Of a DNA stretch of 64,000 nucleotides, positions 32,900 to 40,890 are shown one piece after another. Numbering within the stretch: the stretch's first letter is position 1; the number at the start of each line of letters is the position of its first letter. The notes beneath the pieces were generated by a model. The model was not told the DNA's origin and searched no databases. It saw only the letters and a program-made list of their open reading frames with translations. This DNA comes from JACMLD01 sp963705285. Its GTDB lineage: Bacteria > Bacteroidota > Bacteroidia > Chitinophagales > Chitinophagaceae. The DNA lies in assembly GCA_963705285.1 (NCBI GenBank), contig OY970066.1:4712001-4776000 (forward strand), written 5' to 3'. The position numbers were made by a program, and so were the translations under genes.

Positions 32900-33619
32900 T
32901 CAACTCAGCATTTTCATGACGCTATTTCGGTAAATCTTGCCAATAGGAATTTCTGTTTTTTCAATTTCAATCAGCTCTTGCGAGAAGGAACGTATTTTCT
33001 GAATGGAAACAATAAAAGAGCGATGGGTACGGATAAATTCCTTTTCTGGCAGCATCGCCTCTACCGAGGTAATGGATTGCCGGCTGATGATTGTATTATC
33101 CGTGGTTAATATCTTTACATAATCTTTCATACTTTCTACATAAAGAATATCGCTGAGCATCACTTTTATCATTTTACGATCGGCCCTGAAATACACAAAA
33201 GAATCCGTTTTTTTCTCCTCCGGAACTACTCTTGCATCGTTTTTAGCAACGGCATTATCACTTGCCTTGCTAATGGCTTTTAAAAAACGCTCAAAGGTGA
33301 TCGGTTTCATGAGGTAGTCTACGGCATTGAGTTCATAACTTTCCAGCGCATAGTCAGGATAAGCCGTTGTAAATATCACTTTAGGTGGATTCTGCAATGC
33401 CTTTAGAAAATCGTTGCCATTTAACTGCGGCATGCGGATGTCGAGGAACATCAAATCAACCGGTTGTTGCTGTAAAAAAGTAAATGCCTGTATGGCATTG
33501 GCGCATTCGCCCGCCAATTGCAATGTAGGCGTCTGCTGCACATAGCGGCTTATGATTTCGCGCGCCAGCGGTTCATCTTCAACTATCAGGCAACGAATGC
33601 AATTGGTATCAGGCGTCAT
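32900..33619 (-). CDS. LytTR-family response regulator
   Basis: The protein has 239 residues. The receiver domain (residues ~8-125) has the acidic pocket VEDE (13-16), the phospho-acceptor Asp60 in LMFLDIRMP, and the conserved lysine in LMKPITF. The C-terminal LytTR DNA-binding domain spans ~145-239 (MIKVMLSDILYVESMKDYVK, then FIRTHRSFIV). The frame is open upstream to 33646, but ATG 33619 (MTPDTNCIRCLIVEDE) overlaps the kinase stop by 11 bp, a typical coupled arrangement. The partner is the kinase immediately upstream. It may control the adjacent ABC array; a LytTR-like site is seen at 24780. Confidence 0.93.
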   Translation of the reverse strand: MTPDTNCIRCLIVEDEPLAREIISRYVQQTPTLQLAGECANAIQAFTFLQQQPVDLMFLDIRMPQLNGNDFLKALQNPPKVIFTTAYPDYALESYELNAVDYLMKPITFERFLKAISKASDNAVAKNDARVVPEEKKTDSFVYFRADRKMIKVMLSDILYVESMKDYVKILTTDNTIISRQSITSVEAMLPEKEFIRTHRSFIVSIQKIRSFSQELIEIEKTEIPIGKIYRNSVMKMLS

Positions 33620-34838
33620 GGGCAACAGGTTCCAGCAGGTTAACAAATTGCGCGGCTTTGCGCGGTATTTTTTCCAGTTCTATTTTCAGGTTTACAATAA
33701 ATACATCATCCTCATTGGTAATCACCAGTTCGTGTTTGCCGGGGTAAAGTAACTCCAGTCTTTTTTGAACATTCTGTATGCCAATGCCAGAGGGTTGACC
33801 CTCCTCTTGGTGGCCGGGAAATTTACCATTGAGCACCTTCATGCGCATCACCCCATTACTTACGGTTGCCTGCAGGCTAATCCACGGTTGTTCAAGCATG
33901 GTGCTGGCGCCGTGTTTAAAACAGTTTTCTATAAGGGGCAGCAAAAGCAAAGGTGCTATATACAAATCGCCGGTGTCGGCCGGTATGTCTGTGTGCAGAT
34001 CAAGCTTATTGCCGTACCGCACCTGTTCCAGGCTGATATAATCACGCATCAACTTCAATTCTTTTGAAAGCGGCACCAGGGGTTGGCTGCTTTCATACAA
34101 CATAAACCTGAGTATATCAGAAAGCCCGGCAATAAGATGGGCAGCAAGCGGCGCAGTATTCTGCGTATGGGAATAAATGTTGTTTAAAGTATTGAACAAA
34201 AAATGCGGATGTACCTGCGCTTTGAGTAATTGCAGCTGCGATGCCATATTTTCTTTTTGCAATTGCAGGTTGCGCTGTTCTTTGATATACCAGTATTTCA
34301 TGAGTTTGATGGCTGCGGCAATGCCACCAATGGTAATTCCACCCCGCAGGCCGGCCATCAGCGAACGGTGCAGCATAATGGGCGCCTGGTCAAAATAGCC
34401 GTCAATAAAACCAGACCGTGCAAGAAAATTACGCATAGGGTTGATAATATAATTTCCCAGAAAAGTTGAAAAAAAAGCGGTTACAATAAAAAGTACTGCC
34501 GTTAACAAGGCCGTTGCAACGTACTGATGGTTGAGCAAAAAACGCGGAATCACAAAATACATAAGCGTATAACCCAGGAACATATGACTGAACATGAAAA
34601 TGAGTGACTCCATCAGGGAAATTTCAAAAGTTCCCCAATAGTTGTTAATGTATACGGCCGGTATAAAAGAATACAAAAATGCCTGGAACACACACCAGAA
34701 ACCCCAGAATGCCAGGTGCCGCCTGAAGCGGTATTTCCATTCATCTGAAAATATAAAAGGATGCTGTTGCATATGATCTGGTATAAAAATACGAAGACCT
34801 TTTCTTGTATCCATGGCCGCCGGGTTTACCTGCGCCAT
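33609..34838 (-). CDS. LytS/YehU-type sensor histidine kinase
   Basis: The protein has about 409 residues from ATG 34838 (MAQVNPAAMDTRKG). Four hydrophobic segments occupy about residues 40-215. A short coiled linker follows, then the His_kinase domain with QVHPHFLFNTLNNIYSH, where the first His of PHFLF is the phospho-site. A HATPase segment (PLLLLPLIENCFKHG...GIGIQNVQKRLELLYPG) ends the protein. The frame is open to 34976, but the extra part runs through a strong terminator (34875-34898) and into the preceding gene, so a start at 34838 or 34814 is better. The N-terminal half has no recognised ligand domain, as is usual in this family. Confidence 0.9.
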   Translation of the reverse strand: MAQVNPAAMDTRKGLRIFIPDHMQQHPFIFSDEWKYRFRRHLAFWGFWCVFQAFLYSFIPAVYINNYWGTFEISLMESLIFMFSHMFLGYTLMYFVIPRFLLNHQYVATALLTAVLFIVTAFFSTFLGNYIINPMRNFLARSGFIDGYFDQAPIMLHRSLMAGLRGGITIGGIAAAIKLMKYWYIKEQRNLQLQKENMASQLQLLKAQVHPHFLFNTLNNIYSHTQNTAPLAAHLIAGLSDILRFMLYESSQPLVPLSKELKLMRDYISLEQVRYGNKLDLHTDIPADTGDLYIAPLLLLPLIENCFKHGASTMLEQPWISLQATVSNGVMRMKVLNGKFPGHQEEGQPSGIGIQNVQKRLELLYPGKHELVITNEDDVFIVNLKIELEKIPRKAAQFVNLLEPVAHDA

Positions 34839-34874
34839 ACAACTGTTTTTTTGCGACGAACGGCTTTTATTGAA

Positions 34875-34898
34875 AACCCACCTTGCTGAAGGTGGGTT
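34875..34898 (-). terminator. Rho-independent-type terminator
   Basis: The perfect 10-bp stem AACCCACCTT/AAGGTGGGTT has a 4-nt loop. On the - strand it is followed by TTTTCAATAAAA. It lies 23 bp after the stop of the 112-residue gene at 34922. Confidence 0.75.
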
Positions 34899-34921
34899 GA
34901 TGAAGAAAAGTTGCTTATCGT

Positions 34922-35260
34922 TTACGGCTTGCCAGCAACGTCTGCAGGGCCGGTACCCGCCTGCCTGGCAGCCCACTCCTGTAACGAAGATTCCAGCATA
35001 GATTTTAGTTGCATCTTCACTTTCTTTCGTTTCACATTAAGGCGCTTGCTGGTAACTTGCCGCGAAGCTATCATGATGTGGTGATTGTTATAAAAACGAA
35101 TGGTGTGTTGCAATGGATGGTAAATATTTCCTTCCACCACCCAGTAGCCTTTATCGCTTACCCAAGCGGGAACACTGGGATCAGGTTGCTGGCTGTAAGC
35201 GGCAAATGACAACAGCATAAAAATACCAGCGGCTGCCAATTGACTGATTTTCTTTTTCAT
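34922..35260 (-). CDS. Small secreted protein of unknown function
   Basis: This 112-residue protein has a clear signal peptide (MKKKISQLAAAGIFMLLSFAAYSQ). The mature part begins QPDPSVPAWVSDKGYWVVEG, followed by a basic stretch (SKRLNVKRKKVKMQLK) and a helical end. The family is not recognised. It precedes the sensor kinase in the same direction but is separated from it by a terminator. Confidence 0.75.
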   Translation of the reverse strand: MKKKISQLAAAGIFMLLSFAAYSQQPDPSVPAWVSDKGYWVVEGNIYHPLQHTIRFYNNHHIMIASRQVTSKRLNVKRKKVKMQLKSMLESSLQEWAARQAGTGPADVAGKP

Positions 35261-35539
35261 GGTAAATGTTTTAACTGACTAAGGATTGTTTTCAGTAAAA
35301 ATAAACCACGCAACAGGTCATTATTTTTAATTGAGACGTATCGGCTGCCTGTGCAGACAGACAACCAAAAATGCCTGTTAAAGTGAGATGCTGCCGGTAA
35401 ATAGCTTAATGTGGAGATAAAAGGTGTTCGTCGCAAATGCTAACCGTTGAACAAATTGCATGATAAGTTTTGAAGCAGCAGGGCATTTACGCAGTGCGGA
35501 GCCAATGTATAAAATTTGCAACTTAGTCTATACCACCAA
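35261..35539. other. Non-coding stretch before the tRNA-like sequence
   Basis: No ORF or strong repeat is seen. The sequence reads as plain A/T-rich intergenic DNA, apart from TATACCACC at 35530, echoed by TATACCGACC inside the tRNA-like element. Confidence 0.5.
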
Positions 35540-35612
35540 GCGGAAGTATACCGACCCTGTTGGGAGATAGCTTCCCAACTATAGGTAGCGGGTTCGAGTC
35601 CCGTCTTCCGCT
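35540..35612 (+). tRNA. Degenerate tRNA-Gly(CCC)-like sequence (probable pseudo-tRNA)
   Basis: The element is exactly 73 nt. The acceptor stem GCGGAAG/CTTCCGC pairs perfectly (35540-35546 with 35605-35611), with discriminator T. The T-arm GCGGG-TTCGAGT-CCCGT is canonical at its expected position. An anticodon-loop-like TTCCCAA suggests a CCC (Gly) anticodon, but the flanks read ATAGC-TTCCCAA-CTAT, missing the G needed to pair with C. The D-arm is scrambled: D-loop-like GTTGGGAGA is present, but no GCTC/GAGC stem exists. A competing 7-bp hairpin GTTGGGA/TCCCAAC forms instead. It is probably a decayed tRNA-Gly or a tRNA-derived relic. Confidence 0.5.
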
Positions 35613-35630
35613 CTCGCATTAAGGGAATGT

Positions 35631-36068
35631 CTATAAGTGAAGATCACTGACCAATTGGGCAAAACCATTTTTTGTTGCCTGTTGTATCAGCAGTTTTTCC
35701 AGTTGATGGATATCCTGGTAACAGCCTGCACCTTTGCTATTCCATAATTTGCCGGCAAATACTCGCAATTGTTGCAATCCCGGGCGGGCATCATTACATG
35801 TTAGTATAAATCCTTTGTAACCCAGCGCATCAGGTACCGGGCCGCAATCAAGTTCTTTTTCAAACGACAGATGCTCCTGCAGTAATTCGGCATCCGCCGC
35901 GGAGGGCGTCCAGCCCGGGTTTGGCCGGCCGCTAAAAATATCTATTTCAATTCGCTGAATTGTCATAACCCTAACATGTTGGTGGTTACCGCATGAAAAT
36001 GAAGCGGCGGCAAATACTACCGCCAAGAAAATCGTAAGCAACCGGTTTACATGTTGCCTCAGTTTCAT
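35631..36068 (-). CDS. Putative secreted DIFSGR-motif protein
   Basis: The protein has about 145 residues from ATG 36068 (MKLRQHVNRLLTIFLAVVF). A hydrophobic signal ends near SFSC, a weak lipobox. The domain that follows carries IEIDIFSGRPNPGW, an LGYKGF motif and a helical end. The same motifs open the next upstream gene (36286-37173), which defines a shared, unnamed domain. The frame is open to 36110, but that start lies inside an inverted-repeat terminator (36091-36143), so ATG 36068 is preferred. The function is unknown. Confidence 0.7.
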   Translation of the reverse strand: MKLRQHVNRLLTIFLAVVFAAASFSCGNHQHVRVMTIQRIEIDIFSGRPNPGWTPSAADAELLQEHLSFEKELDCGPVPDALGYKGFILTCNDARPGLQQLRVFAGKLWNSKGAGCYQDIHQLEKLLIQQATKNGFAQLVSDLHL

Positions 36069-36090
36069 GCTGTAAAGTAAAAACAAAAAT

Positions 36091-36143
36091 GGTAGAAGTA
36101 TTAACCGCACCTGTTAAATACTTGTACGGTTAATACTTCTACC
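36091..36143 (-). terminator. 17-bp perfect inverted repeat, terminator-like
   Basis: GGTAGAAGTATTAACCG (36091-36107) and its exact reverse complement (36127-36143) flank a 19-nt loop. On the - strand the stem is followed by ATTTTTGTTTTTA, a terminator-like T-rich run, and 11 bp later by the ATG of the 145-residue gene. It may end transcription of 36286-37173 or attenuate entry into the next gene. Confidence 0.6.
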
Positions 36144-36169
36144 AGCGATATTCAAGAGGGTTTCGTCAT

Positions 36170-36206
36170 CAGTTGATCAGTTGATTAGTTGATTAGTTGA
36201 TTGGGG
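36170..36206 (+). repeat. GTTGATTA short tandem repeat
   Basis: Four to five 8-bp units (GTTGATCA, GTTGATTA, GTTGATTA, GTTGATTG) lie between the terminator-like repeat and the stop codon of the next gene. Confidence 0.75.
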
Positions 36207-36285
36207 GATAGTTGACCGGTGCGGCCGCCTCAATGTACTAATCAACCTGCACTTATTGACCAACATGTTGCAGACCAACTGCATA

Positions 36286-37173
36286 TTAACTCACCTGCAT
36301 TCCGGTGGGTGAAAACCGGTATCCGCAGAAGGCGGTGTAAGCGCCGCGATTGCAATTGGCAGGCGTAAGTGTTGTGCCGTTAATTATTTTGTTTGAGTTA
36401 TCCCAGTTACGGGCCGCGGTAGAGCCGGGTTTATGTCCCCAGAAACCATTTGAATGGCGGCGGTACCAGTGAAAATCAACCCCTGGCCAAATTACCAATG
36501 CCACCAGTTTGCTGCTACCGTTACAGGTTGTTTTGCAACCATCGCTGGTGGCGGCATTACCTACATTGGCGCAAGTGAATGCAGTATACATATGTCCTGT
36601 TTTTCTGCCCGGTTGTGCAAAGGTGTTGGACCGAAAGTTCATTGCATAATTATAACAGTTGTTCTTGGGCTGGGTAGCTGGCGTATTCCAGTAAGCTGGA
36701 TTATAGGCGGTATTTGCTATGATACAAGGTGCTTTGGCTATAATATTTTGCAATTCCTTATCTTCTTCAGGCTCAGCTTCAGTTGCTTTTTGAATGCCCT
36801 TTTCATGCTGTTGTATATCCCCCTTCAGGTACTCAAGCACCTTTTCTTCTACAGCTCCGTTGGCCTTCGATAAGAGATAATTAAATACTTCACCGGATTC
36901 TGCGCGCGATAAGAGCGGACGCTTGCTTTTTGTTGCATCAAAACCTTCAGCCAGGTCTTTGCCAATGTAGAAACTTTCCTGGATGCCATCTGGCAGTTGC
37001 TCGTCGCTGGTGGTTTCAATTTTAAATCCGCTAAAACCCAACTGGCCCTGGTGATCAGCATCGCTGAGTACAGCTTTATTGGCCACGCGTTCAAGCATTG
37101 ATTTAGCTTCTTTCTCGTCGAGGTACCAGGATGGGTTCTCCCGTCCTGAAAAAATGTCTAATGTTACTTTCAT
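36286..37173 (-). CDS. DIFSGR-domain protein with cysteine/histidine-rich C-terminal domain
   Basis: The protein has 295 residues and no signal peptide. The N-terminal part (1-~110) opens MKVTLDIFSGRENPSW with a later LGFSGF, matching the neighbouring 145-residue protein. A charged linker (KATEAEPEEDKELQ) leads to a C-terminal domain (~165-295) with NNCYNYAMN, PGVDFHWYRRHSNGFWGHKPG and NWDN. The ordered Cys, His and Asn/Asp are compatible with a papain- or NlpC-like thiol enzyme, but no known family is confidently recognised and catalysis is an inference. There are six further cysteines. TAGTTTTG (37268-37275, - strand) resembles the Bacteroidota -7 box. Confidence 0.75.
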   Translation of the reverse strand: MKVTLDIFSGRENPSWYLDEKEAKSMLERVANKAVLSDADHQGQLGFSGFKIETTSDEQLPDGIQESFYIGKDLAEGFDATKSKRPLLSRAESGEVFNYLLSKANGAVEEKVLEYLKGDIQQHEKGIQKATEAEPEEDKELQNIIAKAPCIIANTAYNPAYWNTPATQPKNNCYNYAMNFRSNTFAQPGRKTGHMYTAFTCANVGNAATSDGCKTTCNGSSKLVALVIWPGVDFHWYRRHSNGFWGHKPGSTAARNWDNSNKIINGTTLTPANCNRGAYTAFCGYRFSPTGMQVS

Positions 37174-37335
37174 AAAATGGGTTTAATGGTGATTGTAATA
37201 CAGGTATACGGTTCAATGCAGGCGCGGAGTGGTACGGAGCGGGTGCGGCAGATGGCCATCTGTTGTACAAAACTACATAACCGGCTACCCGGAAAGTGCT
37301 GTATTGCTACGCATTTTGATCAGTATGACTACGGA

Positions 37336-37375
37336 GAATGGAAAATGAAAAGTAAAAAGTAAAAAGTCAAAAATT
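37336..37375 (+). repeat. AAAAGTAAAAAGTAAAAAGTC short repeats
   Basis: Degenerate 7-8-bp units (GAAAATGAAAAGT, AAAAAGT, AAAAAGTC) lie in the gap between the GH5 gene end and the DIFSGR gene start. Confidence 0.6.
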
Positions 37376-37441
37376 AAACCCAGAGAAGAGGTCTGATGCA
37401 CTGATTGAATTGATTATTACCATCCCGATCGATGCCTATTG

Positions 37442-39211
37442 CTACTTATGGTTATTAAACTTCAGTGATTTAAGGTTGAATCCGCCCTGGATGAAATAAA
37501 TGCGCAACACCTGTTGACCAGCTTGCAGCGGAACATTCTTTACTGTAAAGGTTTGCCACTTTTTCATATCGCCGGTATTAGGTACGACTATGTTTTGCAC
37601 CAATGGCTGTCCGTTGTTAGTCTGGATGCTTATTCGTCCTGTATCACCTGCAGACGCAACTGTAAATGCAATATCATAATCTCCTTTACGGCCAACCTCC
37701 ATGGTATACTGCAACCACTCTCCTTTTTCGATATCGCTGATGTAGTAGCTTTCGTACATAGCAGAATCTTTACGGATGTCCACGCCATCATTCCTATATA
37801 CGCCACCACGGTTGCCTACAGTTCTTTTTTGTGTTACAGAACGGTAGTTGGCGGTATCATTATCAAAATAAGCCGCGCCATTGATGCCTAAATCATAGTC
37901 CACAGCATTCAATACAGTACCATTGGCAATCTTGTTGGGTTTGAACGGCCGGGTGGCATTGCTAAAGGGTTGCCGCATCATGGCATCAATTACATCGCGG
38001 TGAATAATATTGGTTTCAAACCTGGTATACGTGGCCAGCTCTATCAATCCGCTGTACACATCGCTTTCTTTTGGTGGATGCTGGCTCCGGCCATTCCAGT
38101 ATTGCAGCAATGCCTGGTAGTTGTGGTTCATTTTTATTTGAAGCGGATTATTAAAACCAAGTTTCTTTAACGGCCACCATGCCCAGCCTATATTGTTTTT
38201 CTCAAGCAGGCGGATAGCATCTGTAAACCAACCATTGCTGTTTTCGCCGGTTTCTCCCAGCCACACGGGTATGTTGTTGTCATCCCTGAATTGCAGCATA
38301 TGGCTGATGGATTGCTGGTCATTGTAATTCCAGTATTTGTGAAAGCTCATTACCATATTTTTATCCCACACAGGCAATATTCCATTGTAATTATTGCCCC
38401 AGCCATTACCCTCTATGATGATGATATGATTATTATCTACTTCACGAATGGCAGTGGTGATAGCCATCATTAATTTTCTAAGCGGGACATTTTCTTTTTC
38501 TTTCAATCCGTGTTTATCATTCAATGTATCCTGGAAACCCCAGTTGGGTTCATTAATAATATCATAACCTCCAATCCATGGCTCGTTTTTATAACGGGTG
38601 GCCAGTTGCTTCCAGAGCGCAATCATTTTTTGCTGGTTGGCTTCGCTTTGCCACAAAGAGGGTTTGGTAGAATCGCGGTCGGCAATATTTAGATCATTGC
38701 CTTGCCCCCCGGGTGCCGCGTGCAGATCTAATATCAGGTACATCTTATTTGCCTTACACCAGGCCAGCAAACTGTCTGTCATGGCAAAGCCTTTGTTGAT
38801 CCAGGTCTGCTGCCCCGCTACGGGTTCGTCCTCCACCGGCAGAGTATAAAGGTTGTAATGCATTGGCAGGCGCACAGAATTGAATCCCCATGCCTTTAAT
38901 GAATCAATATCAATTTTACGGGTATGATTGGCCAGCCATAGATCATAAAACTCTTCCATTCTTTCTTTGCCAATTAGCGCTTCAATATGTTTACGTATTT
39001 CGTGCTGCTGTTGCCATTTGTTACTGAGGCCCAGCATATACCCCTCCTGCAACATCCACCCCCCCAGGCCGATCCCCCGTAGCAGCACATTTTCTCCTTT
39101 CTCATTTACAATGGCTTTACCCTGTGCTTTTAAAAAAGCTTGTGCCTGCACGTTATCAATGGTGCCCAATAATAGTATACCTGCAATACAATATAGTTTG
39201 ATGAATGACAT
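37442..39211 (-). CDS. Secreted GH5 glycoside hydrolase with C-terminal CBM6-like domain
   Basis: The protein has 589 residues from ATG 39211 (MSFIKLYCIAGILLLG), which gives a signal peptide ending VQAQ. The GH5 TIM barrel spans about residues 28-400. Landmarks are VLLRGIGLGGWMLQEGYML, NSVRLPMHYN, LDLHAAPGGQ, and the acid/base Glu221 in DIINEPNW. The catalytic nucleophile is Glu320 in WLGETGENS. Residues ~455-589 form a jelly-roll domain of CBM6 type (EKGEWLQYTMEV, GDYDIAFTVAS, FNLKSLKF). It lies 13 bp after the GH30 gene in the same direction, forming a pair for extracellular glucan-type polysaccharide breakdown. The exact substrate is uncertain; beta-1,3- or beta-1,6-glucan is a reasonable guess from the GH30 partner. 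Confidence 0.9.
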   Translation of the reverse strand: MSFIKLYCIAGILLLGTIDNVQAQAFLKAQGKAIVNEKGENVLLRGIGLGGWMLQEGYMLGLSNKWQQQHEIRKHIEALIGKERMEEFYDLWLANHTRKIDIDSLKAWGFNSVRLPMHYNLYTLPVEDEPVAGQQTWINKGFAMTDSLLAWCKANKMYLILDLHAAPGGQGNDLNIADRDSTKPSLWQSEANQQKMIALWKQLATRYKNEPWIGGYDIINEPNWGFQDTLNDKHGLKEKENVPLRKLMMAITTAIREVDNNHIIIIEGNGWGNNYNGILPVWDKNMVMSFHKYWNYNDQQSISHMLQFRDDNNIPVWLGETGENSNGWFTDAIRLLEKNNIGWAWWPLKKLGFNNPLQIKMNHNYQALLQYWNGRSQHPPKESDVYSGLIELATYTRFETNIIHRDVIDAMMRQPFSNATRPFKPNKIANGTVLNAVDYDLGINGAAYFDNDTANYRSVTQKRTVGNRGGVYRNDGVDIRKDSAMYESYYISDIEKGEWLQYTMEVGRKGDYDIAFTVASAGDTGRISIQTNNGQPLVQNIVVPNTGDMKKWQTFTVKNVPLQAGQQVLRIYFIQGGFNLKSLKFNNHK

Positions 39212-39224
39212 AGCAATGGTTTTA

Positions 39225-40646
39225 TTACCACACATAAGTGGCAGCCGAACGGCCGGGTAAAGAAAATGTGGCGTACTGATTTTTATATTTTATATCAAAA
39301 GTTTGCGGGTTACTACTGGTATTGGCAGCCACCACTACCAGTTTACCCGCGGGCGTTTTAAAAGCTACATTGCTGATATGTTCTGTTTCATTTGATGCAA
39401 TACGCTTGCTGCCCGGCAGTACAAATTTGGAAGCGTGTACAATGGCATAATAAGCGAGGTTGTATGTTACAGAATCTTTATCAATGGTGATGGCACCCTG
39501 GCATACATTGCAGCCGCCGCGGTCAGTAAATGGTTTAAACTGTGGGTCTGCTGCCAGGTTCCAGGCGATTACATTTTTACTCCAGTTGCGCGTGGCGCCT
39601 ATAACCACCCGGCCCACGGGGTCTGCAATATCCATATTTGTAACGTCTACCCCCTTATCGTTGAACCCTACAATCATTTGTTCAGTAAAATAGATATGCT
39701 TGTCTGGATGCGCATTATGCACATCAGTTAATGCTGATACCTGGCCGCCGTACAAATGGAAGCCCGATCCGTCAACATATTTTTTTGCAGCGGGATCATC
39801 CATGATTAGAATGGGGTAATCTGACCGGTCGGCATTGTGATCATACAAAATAATCTTTGTACGGATGCCTGCTTTTGTAAAAGCCGGGCCCAGGTGGTTT
39901 TTTATAAAGTCGGCCTCATCGGGCGCTGTCAGCAGCAGGCTGGGATTATTACCGGGATGCAATGGTTCATTTTGTACCGTGATGGCATCAATGGTAATGC
40001 CCTCTTTCTTCATGGCCTGTATGTACTTTACAAAATACAGGGCATAGGCGGCATAATAGATAGGTTTCAACCTACCCCCGCGTGCATCGTTATTGGTTTT
40101 CATCCATGCCGGGGGTGACCAAGGAGAAGCCAGTATTTTAATTGCCGGGTTGACACGTAGTATTTCTTTCATCACGGGCACAACATCTTGTTTATCCGGC
40201 CCCAGGTTAAAATGCTGCATGGCCGTATCTGTTGTACCGGCGGGCAGGTCGTCATAAGAAAAGACAAACTCGTTTAAATCTGATGCGCCAATACTCAGGC
40301 GGAGGTAACTGATGCCCGCCTGGCTGCTGCTGGCAGAAGTACCAAATAATTTTTTGAGCAACTTTGTTCTTGCGCCGGGGCTCATACGTACAATGGGTTG
40401 CGCACTACCACCAGTTAAGGCGAAACCAAACCCATCGATCGATTGAAAAGTTTCAGTATCGTTTACAGTAATAATCGCCGGACTAGTTGCCTTGCCGGTA
40501 AAAGCAATGGTAGTTGGCTGCAAACTGAACAGCTTTGAACGGTCGGCATATGTAACCCACTGGTGTATGCCGATATGCGGTTGTGCATGACCGGTACCAA
40601 ATTGCAACAACATCACACAACAGAAAAAAAGACAAGATAATTTCAT
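39225..40646 (-). CDS. Secreted GH30 glycoside hydrolase
   Basis: The protein has 473 residues with signal peptide MKLSCLFFCCVMLLQFGTGHA. The GH30 barrel begins FQSIDGFGFALTGGSA near residue 67. ISYLRLSIGASDL and ILASPWSPPAWMK are strand motifs typical of GH30. The acid/base is Glu227 in TVQNEP, and the nucleophile is Glu322 in IYFTEQ. The C-terminal part (~400-473) is the accessory beta-sandwich (VVVAANTSSNPQTFDIKYKN). Related enzymes act on beta-1,6-glucan or glucosylceramide. Secretion and the GH5/CBM6 partner favour a polysaccharide role. It is the first gene of the pair. Confidence 0.92.
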   Translation of the reverse strand: MKLSCLFFCCVMLLQFGTGHAQPHIGIHQWVTYADRSKLFSLQPTTIAFTGKATSPAIITVNDTETFQSIDGFGFALTGGSAQPIVRMSPGARTKLLKKLFGTSASSSQAGISYLRLSIGASDLNEFVFSYDDLPAGTTDTAMQHFNLGPDKQDVVPVMKEILRVNPAIKILASPWSPPAWMKTNNDARGGRLKPIYYAAYALYFVKYIQAMKKEGITIDAITVQNEPLHPGNNPSLLLTAPDEADFIKNHLGPAFTKAGIRTKIILYDHNADRSDYPILIMDDPAAKKYVDGSGFHLYGGQVSALTDVHNAHPDKHIYFTEQMIVGFNDKGVDVTNMDIADPVGRVVIGATRNWSKNVIAWNLAADPQFKPFTDRGGCNVCQGAITIDKDSVTYNLAYYAIVHASKFVLPGSKRIASNETEHISNVAFKTPAGKLVVVAANTSSNPQTFDIKYKNQYATFSLPGRSAATYVW

Positions 40647-40802
40647 ATGGCGGTTGTATTAAGCTTGTTGAGACCGCTAATGTACTGAACCGGACACTTG
40701 AAACACCTAAATAAACGGGAATTTTACGATTACCGCGATAACTACCCTACCCGTCTGACTTCCTGGTCGGACGGCGATTAAATCGAAATACTTGGTCAGA
40801 GG

Positions 40803-40849
40803 AGGACCTCAGACCATCATCGCCGCGAGTAGGACCTCAGACCATCATC
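40803..40849 (+). repeat. 19-bp direct repeat
   Basis: AGGACCTCAGACCATCATC occurs at 40803-40821 and 40831-40849 (28-bp period) in the gap upstream of the GH30 gene. It could be a tandem regulator site or a repeat relic. Confidence 0.75.
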
Positions 40850-40890
40850 TGAAAGATATGTACCCTATTTAGACATTGACAATAGTTACT

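Noticed and set aside
33609..34976. Long version of the sensor kinase beginning at 34976
   Set aside because: The extra N-terminus crosses a strong terminator and overlaps the preceding small secreted-protein gene. It encodes a Cys/Arg-rich stretch unlike the family.
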